Assembly: GCF_024323335.1 (NCBI RefSeq)
Contig: NC_066582.1
Location: forward strand, 181,856,782-181,920,781
DNA: 64,000 bases
Reading direction: 5' to 3'
Origin: Lathyrus oleraceus
Taxonomy: Eukaryota; Streptophyta; Magnoliopsida; Fabales; Fabaceae
The notes beneath the pieces were generated by a model that worked only from the letters and a program-made list of their open reading frames with translations, ran no database searches and had not been told where the DNA came from. Position numbers and translations under genes: made by a program. Positions 1 to 9,561 of this stretch are shown in pieces. Position 1 is the stretch's first letter; each line of letters opens with the position of its first letter.

Positions 1-380
1 ACACTTTGCATAACTTTCTATATAGTATTCTCATAGCGGGTCAATCCGGTATAAATATTACTCCTAATATTCATACCTATGTTTAAGACTAGATAACTCT
101 TTATCCATGATCCATGAGATGTGATCATCAGTCTACAAACATAATAGTCTTAATGCTTTAATGTTATCCCACTTCACACTAAAGCTCGACTACGGATACT
201 TTAAGAATAGTGTCCTTATGTTTAATGTGTTCTCATGATTAAGTCACACTTAATACATTAAACAGACTATCTATTCCAGGGACTTTATTAATCAACCATA
301 ATAAAGAAAATGCCTTTTATTATTAATAAATAATTCGATACAAGTACCAAAAGTATTGGCCTCTAGGGCTTACACCGACA
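1..380 (-). repeat. 3' LTR of the copia element (partial)
   Basis: Aligns base for base with 5888-6267, and I count three substitutions over the 380 bp. It ends in CA at 380 on the plus strand (TG start on the minus strand). Most of the LTR lies outside the window. The low divergence indicates a recent insertion. Confidence 0.95.
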
Positions 381-392
381 ATCTCCCACTAG
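381..392 (-). other. Polypurine tract of the copia element
   Basis: On the minus strand this reads AGTGGGAGAT immediately before the TG that opens the 3' LTR. A purine run at this point is the plus-strand priming site of LTR retrotransposons. Confidence 0.8.
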
Positions 393-394
393 CA

Positions 395-769
395 CTAGAG
401 CCAATCAGGCATACCCCGTATGCCCATTGATCTAGTATGGCCATCATGCTTCTGCTGCGCAAGAGGCTTTGTCAGTGGGTTAACTATATTGTCAAGTGTA
501 GGTACTTTACATATTTTCGCACAACGCCTTAGTATGTGTTTGGATCGTTGGTGAGATCTAGGCTCCTTAGCTTGTGCGATAACACCATTGTTATCATAAT
601 AGAGACCAATGGGATCCACAATGCTAGGGACTATGCCAAGTTTATTGATCCAAACAGCTTCCTTTGCTGCACTTAAGGCAGCAATATACTCGGCCTCAGT
701 TGTAGAATCAACAACTGCATCTTGCGTTGAACTTTTCAAGCTCACAGTGCCACCATTTAAGCAAAACAC
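395..769 (-). pseudogene. Copia RNase H / pol C-terminal remnant
   Basis: The minus-strand reading shows STTEAEYIAALSAAKEAVWI followed by LYYDNNGVIAQAKEPRSHQR and KHILRR, which are hallmarks of the copia RNase H domain and pol tail. The family expects a further catalytic stretch between the HILRR motif and the KVPTLDNI tail; a short segment is missing there. The preceding connection region between RT and RNase H is also absent, so the product cannot be a working RNase H. The reading ends just before the polypurine tract, as expected for the pol C-terminus. Confidence 0.85.
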
Positions 770-779
770 ATAACCAGAT

Positions 780-1130
780 TGGAATCATTCATATTAAAGC
801 GTCTCAGCACTTTGTCTATGTATTATGACTTAGGCCAAGCATTTCATGATCTATCTCTATAGATTCTGATAGGCTGCTTTACCCAGGTCCTTCATAGAAA
901 AGCATTTCCCCAACCAAGACTTTCCTTGTTGCAGGGTAGGGATATCGATTCCAATGAGTAATATGTCATCTACATATAATACCAGGAATACGATCATGCT
1001 CCCACTAACCTTCTTGTAGACACAAGGCTCATATTCGTTCTTGATGAATCCATACAGTTTTACTGTTTCATCAAGGCGAAGATTCCATGAGTAGTTCGCA
1101 GGCTCATCTTGATCCATGAGTAATACCTCA
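780..1130 (-). pseudogene. Copia reverse transcriptase fragment (YVDD palm motif)
   Basis: Contains KLYGFIKNEYEPCVYKK and FLVLYVDDILLIG, the copia RT palm with its YVDD catalytic residues, then WLGKCFSMKDLG. The text jumps from MDQDEPANY directly to SWNLRLDETVK. In full-length copia RT these two points are more than a hundred residues apart, so the N-terminal fingers are deleted. A stop follows KAAYQNL. The copy cannot encode active RT; any mobility would need enzyme supplied in trans. Confidence 0.88.
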
Positions 1131-1215
1131 CCTTAATCAGATATCCATATATCTCAGGTAGGTGACGTATCCTGCCTGACCTACGCTAGTCTTTTTCTAC
1201 TTGAGCAGGTTGCTC

Positions 1216-1848
1216 TTACACAACTACTTGTGTTTCCTGCTCTAATTCCTCCATAGGTGTATCGATGCTTTGTGATTCTTGAATTTCTTCAAGCTCTACT
1301 TTCCTCCCACTGGTTCCTTTGGAATTAAAATCCTTTTCTAGGAAAACTCCAATTCGAGCGACAAACACTTTGCCCTCCGAAGGATTGTAGAAGTAATATC
1401 CTCTTGTTTCTTTAGGATACCCCCACAAATAAGCATTGGTCAGACTTGGGCTTAAGCTTAGTTGAAATTTGTCGTTTCACATAAATTTCACAACCCCAAA
1501 TCTTCATGTAAGACATATGTGGTCTCTTACCACTCCATATCTCATATGGTGTCTTTTCAACCTTTTGGATGGAACACGGTTAAGTGTGTAAGCTGATGTC
1601 AATGGTGTATGTCCTCAAAAGGAGTTTGGAAGATTGGTGTGACTCATCATGAATCGGACCATGTCCAACAGGGTTCGATTTCTTCTCTCAGATACACCCT
1701 TCCATTGGGATGTTCCAGGAGGAGTAAGTTGGGATAGGATCCCACACTCTTTCAGATGGTCATCAAACTCTAGGATTAAATACTCATCAATTCGATCTGA
1801 TCGAAGAGTTTTAATATTCTTACCTAGTTGGTTTTAACTCGTTAGGTT
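1216..1848 (-). pseudogene. Copia integrase C-terminal half and integrase-RT linker
   Basis: From 1848 downward the minus strand reads TLRSDR, ECGILSQLTPPGTSQWKGVS and ERRNRTLLDMVR, matching the copia integrase core around its last catalytic glutamate, then GYPKETRGYYFYNPSEGKVF, the conserved element after the core. Stops (after NLPNSF and in the KFM region) and frame changes interrupt it. The N-terminal zinc-binding part and first catalytic residues are not visible between here and gag, so most of the integrase N-terminus is deleted. Confidence 0.85.
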
Positions 1849-3114
1849 TCACCCTTTTGTATTAATGTTATTAATAGGCATTTCAAGATCAAGGACATAT
1901 AGTCCATTGTTCATTTGTGCAGTAGCATAGAATATATCATTCAAATAAATTGAGCAACAATTGTTCTTTATTATAAATGAAAAACCAAACTTGTCCAAAC
2001 AAGCAATGGAAATAATATTCCTGCTAATTGCAGGTACATAATAACAGTTCTCTAACTGAATTATTAAACCACTAGGTAAAGTCAATACAAAAGTTCCTAT
2101 GGCTAAAGCAGCAACCTTTGCTCCATAGCTAACTCGTAGGTCGACTTTACCTTTTGCCAAATCTCTACTCCTTTTTAGTTCCTGCACATTTGTACAAATG
2201 TGAGAAATGCATCCAGTATCTAATACCCATGATGCAGAAGTAGATAAATTAATAACAAAAATACCTGAAGTTGAAGTCTCTACTCCATTCTTCTTATCTT
2301 CCAAGTACTTTGGGCAGTTCCTCTTCCAGTGTCCGGTCTTACCGCAATGGAAGCAGGTGCCTTCTTTTGCTATGCCTCCACTAGGCTTCAAAGCAGCAGT
2401 GGGTCTGGGATTGGCAACTTCCTTGCCCTTCCCCTTATCACTTTGCTTAGTGGGCCTTTTGTTCTGTCTCTTTCCATTTCCGATCATCAGAATGGACTTC
2501 CCTTTTGACTTCAGATTCTGCTCGGCAGTTCTTAACATGGCGAGCAGTTCAGGAAGAGATTTGTCCATATCAATCATATTGAAATTTAGGACAAATTGAC
2601 TGAAACTATCTGGCAACGATTGCAAGATCAAATCAGTTGCAAGTTCCTTTTCGAGGGGAAAACCCAATCTCTCAAGGTTTTCCACATACCCAATCATCTT
2701 GAGTACATGGGGACCTACAGGGGCTCCCTCAGCTAACTTGCTTTGAAAAAGGGCTTTTGAAACTTCAAACCTCTCATGCCTTGCTTGCTCTTGATAAAGC
2801 AACTTCAGGTGTTCGATCATATCGAACGCTGACATGTTCTCATGTTGCTTTTGCAATTTTGAGTTCATGGTAGCCAGCATGAGACAAGCAGTTTCATTGG
2901 CATCATCGACATGCTTCTTATAAGCATCTATTTCTGCCTTAGGTGCAGAACTAGGAGGTTCCTCTTCAGGAACAGGTGTCTCCAAGACATACAGCTTTTT
3001 GTCATGTTTGAGGACAATCCTCAGGTTTCGGTGCCAATCCAGGAAATTTGTCCCAGACAATTTTTCCTTATCAAGGATTGATTGCAGGATGTTGTTAGAG
3101 GTGTTTGCTGTCAT
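1849..3114 (-). CDS. Copia gag with N-terminal part of protease, 421 aa, open
   Basis: A continuous frame from ATG at 3114 starting MTANTSNNILQSIL. Residues 1 to about 200 form the copia-type gag capsid domain (LSGTNFLDWHRNLRIVLKHD; LLYQEQARHERFEVSKALF). A basic linker is followed by one CCHC zinc knuckle, CFHCGKTGHWKRNC, which binds RNA in the particle. Near residue 298 comes SWVLDTGCISHICTN, with the DTG aspartic protease motif. The frame stops after NINTKG, where integrase would continue in an intact polyprotein. Gag is intact in an element whose enzymes are wrecked. Confidence 0.93.
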   Translation of the reverse strand: MTANTSNNILQSILDKEKLSGTNFLDWHRNLRIVLKHDKKLYVLETPVPEEEPPSSAPKAEIDAYKKHVDDANETACLMLATMNSKLQKQHENMSAFDMIEHLKLLYQEQARHERFEVSKALFQSKLAEGAPVGPHVLKMIGYVENLERLGFPLEKELATDLILQSLPDSFSQFVLNFNMIDMDKSLPELLAMLRTAEQNLKSKGKSILMIGNGKRQNKRPTKQSDKGKGKEVANPRPTAALKPSGGIAKEGTCFHCGKTGHWKRNCPKYLEDKKNGVETSTSGIFVINLSTSASWVLDTGCISHICTNVQELKRSRDLAKGKVDLRVSYGAKVAALAIGTFVLTLPSGLIIQLENCYYVPAISRNIISIACLDKFGFSFIIKNNCCSIYLNDIFYATAQMNNGLYVLDLEMPINNINTKG

Positions 3115-4877
3115 GGTAATCTACATAAGGATTAATGAAAATATAAGTATCATTGACATATTTAATTAGGCCTTTAATTAAACATGCTCCCACTATTTTA
3201 TTCAAAACAAATGACCCTCATCATTTGAATCGGAAAATCCCGTTGGAAGATTTTCTAGTGGGTCGAGATCCATATTTCACTTCGTTCTAAGTCCGCGTAG
3301 GCGGATTACACAAAACTAGGTTATTTAGGTAGGAACTCCTTCCAATTGTATCTCATACAACTCTCGAAAATTACAGTTGGGTGAATAACTCCTTATTCCA
3401 ATCCATCATATGGATCATTCCCAACTCTTGCTTTTAAACATATATATAATCTTATTATAATTTGTTTAGTTAAGTTTGACCCATTGTTTTAACAGTTGGA
3501 TATTACAATTATCCCATCGCACCTTACTAATATAGAACATGCACCTCGCGTAGGCGAAACCTACATTATTCGATACTAGTCTTGATGAGTGTTAACACTT
3601 GGAAAGCTTAAAACTTAATATTTATTTTGAGGGAATTGCAATTTTTTTGATCTCACCGGCTTGTTTATCATATAAACCGTCTCTCACATGCATCAACATA
3701 CATTCACATGCATCAACATACATACAAACAAAATGAAACAGTTATGGCCCCTAGCGCAATTGTTCTCCCAAGCCAATGAGAGAACCTAAGCTAACCTACA
3801 ACGATCTAAGCTTCTCCAAGCAAGATCTTCAAGGTTGTTCTCCTTTGGCACTGACTTCTTTGCTTTCTTCATATCATTACATTACATGAAAGAAACTCGT
3901 TTTACATACGAGGGAGTGAGATGAGAAAAGAAGTTACATTTGGGAGATTAAGAGAGAGGCACGACACGCAGGTCGTATTTTAAAACCCAAAACAAAATAA
4001 AAGAAGACTAAGGCCATAACCGATCACCACAAGACAATAATAAACAGTTTATTATTATTATTAATTCCTTTAATTAATTAAAATCAAATTAAATTTCGAC
4101 GACCGATCATCACATTTTAATGAAAAATTCATTTAAAATCGATGTCGCTTTTCGTATCAACACTTGACACTTTTAAAGCACTGAGTTAGCCGAACGGGTG
4201 AAAATTTCCTTGCGTTAACCGGTTAACCATATGCGTTAACCGGTTAACACTGTTTGAAATCTAAAAAAAAAAAATTCTGCCTTGCGTTAACCGGTTAACC
4301 AAATGCGTTAATCGGTTAACACTGTTTGAAAATGTCTTGGAAAACTGTTTTTCGCCTTGCGTTAACCGGTTAACCAAATGCGTTAACCGGTTAACACTGT
4401 TTGAAAACTTAAAAAAATTTAATTTCGCATTGCGTTAACCGGTTAACCATATGCGTTAACCGGTTAACACTGTTCCAAAAAGTGTTTAGAAAGCACAACT
4501 CTTGTGCAGTCAAACCCCAATCGCATAACTCTCTGACAACACGACCCTTGTGCCGTCACTAACCCTGATGCACCAATTTCAGACCGTCAAACACATCTCG
4601 ATTGTTAATTCAGTATGATTGATCAACACGTCATTGCTTCACCATACTAATGTTGGATCAAGAAGCAAACGACCATTGATCGCTCAAAGGAAAACAATCA
4701 TCGAGGGTTTGAATGAACGAAACGAGAACACTATATCATATATAATGTATTTTGCATCAGGATTACATATATCACATATATGTAACTTGATCGATCTCAA
4801 TTTAACCTTTGATTCATTCTGTCTTTAATCATATTATTACAGAACAAAAACAATTATCAGATTCATGGTTTCGTAAG
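3115..4877 (-). other. Copia 5' leader between primer site and gag
   Basis: A non-coding leader of about 1.76 kb, long for a copia element. No convincing ORF is seen. Its main structure is the tandem array of palindromes at 4212-4468. The part next to gag (3115-3700) is AT-rich with no feature I recognise. Confidence 0.7.
4212..4468. repeat. Array of eight GCGTTAACCGGTTAAC palindromic units
   Basis: Four tandem units each hold two copies of GCGTTAACCGGTTAAC, starting at 4212/4233, 4284/4305, 4359/4380 and 4432/4453. One copy (4305) has TTAATCGG. Each pair is followed by ACTGTTTGAAA or ACTGTTCCAAA. The core GTTAACCGGTTAAC is self-complementary. The regular spacing (21 bp within pairs, about 72-75 bp between pairs) suggests clustered protein-binding sites or RNA hairpins in the leader. 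GGTTAA resembles GT-box/MYB-type sites; that reading is inference. Confidence 0.9.
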
Positions 4878-4891
4878 TGACTCTGATACCA
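4878..4891 (-). other. Primer binding site, initiator tRNA-Met type
   Basis: The minus strand reads TGGTATCAGAGTCA one base after the CA end of the 5' LTR. TGGTATCAGAGC-like sites complement the 3' end of initiator tRNA-Met, the usual copia primer. This fixes element orientation and the LTR boundary. Confidence 0.9.
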
Positions 4892-4892
4892 C

Positions 4893-6267
4893 TGTAGGAG
4901 AATAGCCATCCAAGGCGCAGCGGAATTTAAATTTTTCTCCATTTAGTGATCCTTACGAATGGGCATGATCAGTGATAGAATCGTTACCTCTTGTGGCGAT
5001 TCAAACCTTTGGTGCAGATCTCTGATAATGATCAAAACCTTTGATACCGATCCACGGGGCGATCACGAACGTTGAACGATGACAACGTCTCTACTCAGTC
5101 CACACGAACGGATTCCTTCAATCGCAGTGCTAGCTGTTATGAATGAAGGCTTTGAGTGAGAGAAAGAGGGAAACAAAATTACAAGTCTCTACTTGAATTT
5201 CTGTCTGAGTGGATTGGAGTGACAATGCTTATACCCAAGGGGTTCTATTTATAGAACCACTTGTGTAGGCTTCAAGCTAAAAAGCCCACTTAAGTGTATT
5301 TTTGCCCATATCTTATAATATGCCCAAAATCACTTAAGTATTTGGTACCTTACCATATTTCGTCTCCCACTTAAGTGCACCGTACCTTACGGTGTTCCTT
5401 AGTTACTCTATCTCTCATCAATCCGTCCTTTGTGTGTGACCCTATAGGTTTTCGCGGCGTTGGCAATTATATTAAATCACGCATTTAACATAATAAACAG
5501 TGAGCGGTATCTAGCAACACATCACTGCTACCCAAGTCACGAAAATGTCATGTGATCTGACAAAACCTCCTGTGATAATAATTATGTGTATAATTACCCC
5601 TTTGCCCTTATGTCTATATTGAACACAAGGTATAGACCGTGTCACCCTTGTCCAGCTCAATATTGGGCCCATAGAAATTTATCCTGTTACGCAGGATTGC
5701 CAAATTCCATCTAGGACACTCATGTCCCTCAGCATGCTTCGTGGAGTACCCATCAACTGTCTTTATGGTTATCCAGTTACGGACAACGTTGGATCAGCAA
5801 TAAAGCACTCGACTCTACACCTAGGATCCATAGTGGTTTTAGGTCGAAGAGTGGTATACATTATTATCACCGTGAGAATAACTTATGACACTTTGCATAA
5901 CTTTCTATATAGTATTCTCATAGCGGGTCAATCCGGTATAAATATTACTCCTAATATTCATACCTATGTTTAAGACTAGATAACTCTTTATCCATGATCC
6001 ATGAGATGTGATCATCAGTCTACAAACATAATAGTCTTAATGCTTTAATGTTATCCCACTTCACACTAAAGCTCGACTACGGATACTTTAAGAATAGTGT
6101 CCTTATGTTTAATGTGTTCTCATGATTAAGTCACACTTAATACATTAAACGGACTATCTATTCCAGGGACTTTATTAATCAACCATAATAAAGAAAATGC
6201 CTTTTATTATTAATAAATAATTCGATACAAGTACTAAAAGTATTGGCCTCTAGGGCTTACACCAACA
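4893..6267 (-). repeat. 5' LTR of the copia element, 1375 bp
   Basis: Bounded by TGTAGGAG at 4893 and ACCAACA at 6267 on the plus strand, giving TG...CA ends. The last 380 bp match the left LTR. The 6267 boundary coincides with the switch to open Ogre integrase sequence. No gene lies within. Confidence 0.94.
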
Positions 6268-7283
6268 CAATGGCCAAGAAGATTTTGAGAGTTGGTTATT
6301 ACTGGTTGACCATGGAGTCCGATTGTTTCAGCTATGCTAGAAAATGTCATAAATGTCCGATTTATGCTGATGAAGTGCATGTACCGCCAAAACTGCTGAA
6401 TGTTTTGACATCGCCTTGGAGCTTCTCAATGTGGGGCATCGAAATGATTGGTGCTATAAAGCCTAAGGATTCCAATGGTCATCACTTCATCCTCGTTGCC
6501 ACCGATTACTTTACTAAATGGGTGGAGGTTGTTTCCTACACCAATGTGGCGAGACATGTGGTCGCTCGCTTTATCAAGAAGGAGATTATCTACCACTATG
6601 GAATCCCAAACAAGATCATTACCGACAACGGTTAAAACTTGAACAATAAGACAATGACAGAATTATGTGAGAGTTTCAAGATTGAACACCATAATTCTTC
6701 TCCATATCGTCCAAAGATGAACGGTGTTGTTAAAGCTGCCAATAAAAACATCAAGAAAATCCTGAAAAAGATGGTGAAAACCTACAAGGACTGGCATGAG
6801 ATGCTACCCTTTGCATTGCATGGATACTGGACCTCAGTCTGCACTTCAATAGGGGCAACCCCATTATCCTTGGTCTATAGGAAGGAAGCAGTTCTCCCAG
6901 TAGAAGTAGAGACACCTTCAATGAGAATATTTATGGAGGCCAAGCTAGATGAAACTGAATGGATCCAAAACAATTATGATCAACTTAACCTCGTTGATGA
7001 GAAGCATATGACCGCTCTGTGCCATGGACAATTGTACTAGCAACGAATCAAGAAAGCTTTTGACAAGAAGGTTTATCCTCGAGAGTTCAAGGAAGGGGAT
7101 CTCGTGCTTAAGAAGATCTTGCCAGTATACAAAGATTCACGTGGGAAGTGGACTCCTAACTATGAAGGCCCGTACGTTGTAAAGAGAGCATACTCTGGAG
7201 GTGCTTTGTTTCTCATAACTATGGATGGAGAAGAGGCCATTCACCCTGTGAACTCTGATGCAGTCAAAAGATACTATACCTAA
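6268..7283 (+). pseudogene. Ogre integrase with two nonsense mutations
   Basis: From AMAKKILRVGYYW the frame gives the tail of the zinc-binding HHCC domain (CHKC), then the catalytic core: WGIEMIGAI (first Asp replaced by Glu in the usual WGxD position), TDYFTKWVE, IITDNG and NGVVKAANKNIKK (the expected catalytic Glu is Lys). It ends with a chromo-less C-terminal domain, RGKWTPNYEGPYVVKRAYSGG. Stops occur at 6633 (after TDNG) and 7038 (CHGQLY then TAG), with no frameshift. The two active-site changes and two stops mark it as inactive. The stop at 7281 is the family's natural pol end, followed directly by the hairpin cluster. Confidence 0.9.
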
Positions 7284-7292
7284 CAAAACCCG

Positions 7293-7484
7293 CTAAGTCG
7301 AAAACCTGAAAGGGCGACTTAGGCAAAAATGGGTATCCCAGTGGACTGAAAACCTGAAAGGGTAGTCTAGGCAAAAGTTAGGGATAATAATAAAAAATGG
7401 TAGCTCGCTAAGTTGAAAACCTGAAAGGGCGACTTAGGAAAAAAAAAGAATCCCTGTGGATTGAAAACCCGAAAGGGAGATCCA
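7293..7484 (+). repeat. Post-integrase hairpin cluster, four stem-loops
   Basis: Hairpins at 7293-7322 (CTAAGTCG/CGACTTAG), 7342-7369 (TGGACT/AGTCTA), 7408-7437 (CTAAGTTG/CGACTTAG) and 7457-7484 (TGGAT/ATCCA). All share a loop of the form AAAACCYGAAAGGG, while stems differ and stay complementary. Each is followed by a GGCAAAA-like spacer (GGAAAAA after the third). Equivalent clusters occur after the pol stop of two other elements (27199-27275 and 62796-62986). Confidence 0.88.
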
Positions 7485-8254
7485 GGCAAAAATTAGGGAC
7501 AAAAGGCATAGACTGCATCAGTTGCCACTGATCAACACAGAAGAGCTAGAGGTGGAAGATCAATCCAACTGCTCCCTTTAGAAGCGAGGTTTTGTGGAGT
7601 CATTGTTACTAGGGATAGTAGTTTTCATTATGATTCAATGTAAACCTTTTCCCCGTTGCCATTTTCAAATTTCTAACGCTCGATGGAGCTACACCATTTG
7701 TGTGCTACCATTCTTGAATAAATACAAGTTTGCCTATCAATTTCTATCATTTTCTGTTTTTCTATGATTTTTCTTTGTTATGCAAAATACCATTTATTTG
7801 TTAATAATGAAATTTTAAACTTAAAAATAATTTTTCAACATATTGAGAAACACGATTTTTGCTTTGACATGTGGAAATATTAAAAGGAAATCTTTCGTCT
7901 TTCCCCACAAGTCTCAATTTGCAAGACTTTTCCTGGAATAATCAACATATATCTCCAGAGAGCATAATTCACCATTCTCTGAAAGGATTGTTGGGCCAGT
8001 TGTAACTGCTCATCTTGATAGATCCCCCTTTGATGCATCTATCATCGCTCATTTGGTTGATTTATTGGTGTTGAGGATTCAGTACCTCCATAAAGCCTTC
8101 TTTAAACTCCCAGTCTGCATGTTGTCAGCATTTGCACATCATGATCATTCATATATCATGCATATAAGCAAAATCAAAGTCATGCATGACCCGAACTACT
8201 TCGTGCTCGTTTGCATAATCTCAAGTTTCTCTGTTGTTTTTATTCCTCGACCTC
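7485..8254 (+). other. Ogre 3' UTR, unstructured part
   Basis: Between the hairpin cluster and the mini-hairpin array. No coding sequence, repeat or motif recognised. It includes an AT-rich stretch at about 7740-7880. Confidence 0.5.
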
Positions 8255-8810
8255 TAAGTCCAGTTGTTACTGGCGTCGTTCGTTAAGTCTGGTTGTCACT
8301 AGCGTCAAGTCCAATTGTACTCGACGCTCTAATTTTGAAGTCCAATTATAACTGGTATCTTTTTAAAGTTTGGTTGTAACCAACATTTTTTTATAAGTCC
8401 AATTGTTATTGGCATTACCTGTCAAGTCCAGTTGTACCTGGGGCTCTAATTTTGAAGTCCAGTTAGAACTGGTATCCTTTTAAAGTCTGGTTGTCACCAA
8501 CGTCTGTCAAATCCAGTTGTAACTGGTATCCTTTTAAAAGTCTGGTTGTCACCAGCGTCTGTCAAATCCATTTGTAACTGGTATCCTTTTAAAAGTATGG
8601 TTGTCACCAGTGTTTGTCAAATCTAGTTGTAACTGGTATCTTTTTAAAGTCTGGATGTCACCAGCATCTGTCAAATCCATTTGTAAATGGTATCTTTAAG
8701 ACTAGTTGTCACCAGCACCCTTGAAGTCCCGTTGTAACTGACACCAATCCGTTTGAAGTTGGTTGTAACCTACGCTTATGGTATAAGTCCAATTGTTGTT
8801 GGCACCTACA
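8255..8810 (+). repeat. Tandem mini-hairpin array in Ogre 3' UTR
   Basis: About 18-20 units of 25-35 bp built on AGTCCAGTTGTAACTGGTAT-like text. Most fold as a 4-5 bp stem with a TGTN loop: CCAGT/ACTGG (8260, 8459, 8513), CCAAT/ATTGG (8399), CCATT/AATGG (8677), CTGGT/ACCAG (8542), TTGGT/ACCAA (8370). The stem changes but pairing is kept. Some units carry a G-T pair or one mismatch. Tandem repeats in Ogre 3' UTRs are known as hypervariable; the paired changes are my observation. Confidence 0.9.
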
Positions 8811-8949
8811 TAAAGTTTTTCTATCCTGCTAGCCCTAGTGCTTCCTAGAAAGCTGTTATTTGGACTTTTGCTTTGATAGGAATTCTCACTTTTTTTAATC
8901 GGATGATTTTCTTGTGAGAAATCTTAGGATTTGTCAAGAATGTTAAAGT

Positions 8950-9245
8950 TGTCATCAGGTCATGTGTGAACCTGTTGATATGCTCTCTTTGAATTTTCTA
9001 ATGTTATCAGGTCATGTCTGAACCTGCTGTCAGAACTTCTTGATATTCCCCAGCATTGTCAGGTCATGTATGAACCTGTTGCTGAACTTTTTATTCTAGT
9101 ATTACTAGGTAAGGTTTGACCTGCTTTGAATAACCTTTTTCGTTGATTATTCTAGTGTTGTTAGGTCATGTATGAACCTGTTATGGGAATTTTCGTAGAA
9201 AATATTCAAGTTGTCTTCAGGTCGTGTCTGAACCTGCTGACGAAA
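8950..9245 (+). repeat. Second hairpin array, CAGGTCATGTNTGAACCTG units
   Basis: Six copies of about 50-55 bp with cores near 8957, 9009, 9060, 9107, 9163 and 9218. The core pairs CAGG-TCA with TGA-A-CCTG (one bulged A). The fourth copy is AGGTAAGGTTTGACCT, still self-complementary. It lies directly after the first array in the same 3' UTR. Confidence 0.85.
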
Positions 9246-9548
9246 TCTCTTGTATTTGAAGTGTCGTTTATCAACTTTCACTTTGAGTACTCCCTAGTGT
9301 GTGTATGACTCTCCAGCATAATTGTCATCCCCAACGAGTTGTTTTATCCTATTTGTTTATTTCTCTATGGGCCATCAGTATTCCTCACAGATTCGTCTAT
9401 CTGGTATAACATCTCTTGTTAGGGTCACATATCATATCATAGAATTTTCATTTCAGGATCAAAATCCGGGTATTCTTAGTATTTACCTATCTCCCACTAT
9501 GATCATATAAAGAGTGTCCTGCTTCATATTCTCTATTTGAAGATACTT
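9246..9548 (+). other. Ogre 3' UTR before the polypurine tract
   Basis: No gene or repeat recognised in this 300-bp stretch; short open frames here have no protein-like composition. Confidence 0.4.
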
Positions 9549-9561
9549 AAATAGGGGCAAC
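9549..9561 (+). other. Polypurine tract of the Ogre-like element
   Basis: AAATAGGGGCAAC stands directly before the LTR start. The complete Ogre has the near-identical AAATAGGGGCAGC before its own 3' LTR (24294-24306, minus strand). Confidence 0.88.

Larger units (their letters stand above)
1..6267 (-). mobile_element. Ty1/copia retrotransposon, minus strand, 3' LTR cut by window start
   Basis: The left LTR (1-380) repeats the end of the right LTR (5888-6267). The order read on the minus strand is 5' LTR (4893-6267), tRNA-Met-type primer site, a 1.8 kb leader, gag-protease, integrase, reverse transcriptase, RNase H, polypurine tract, 3' LTR. Integrase before RT is the copia order. The pol region is shortened by deletions and stops while gag is open, so the copy is probably non-autonomous. 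It is inserted in the integrase gene of an Ogre-like element that resumes at 6268. The expected 5-bp target duplication begins CAATG at 6268; its partner is outside the window. Confidence 0.93.

Noticed and set aside
2207..2599. Plus-strand open frame of 130 codons
   Set aside because: Antisense of the copia gag zinc-knuckle region.
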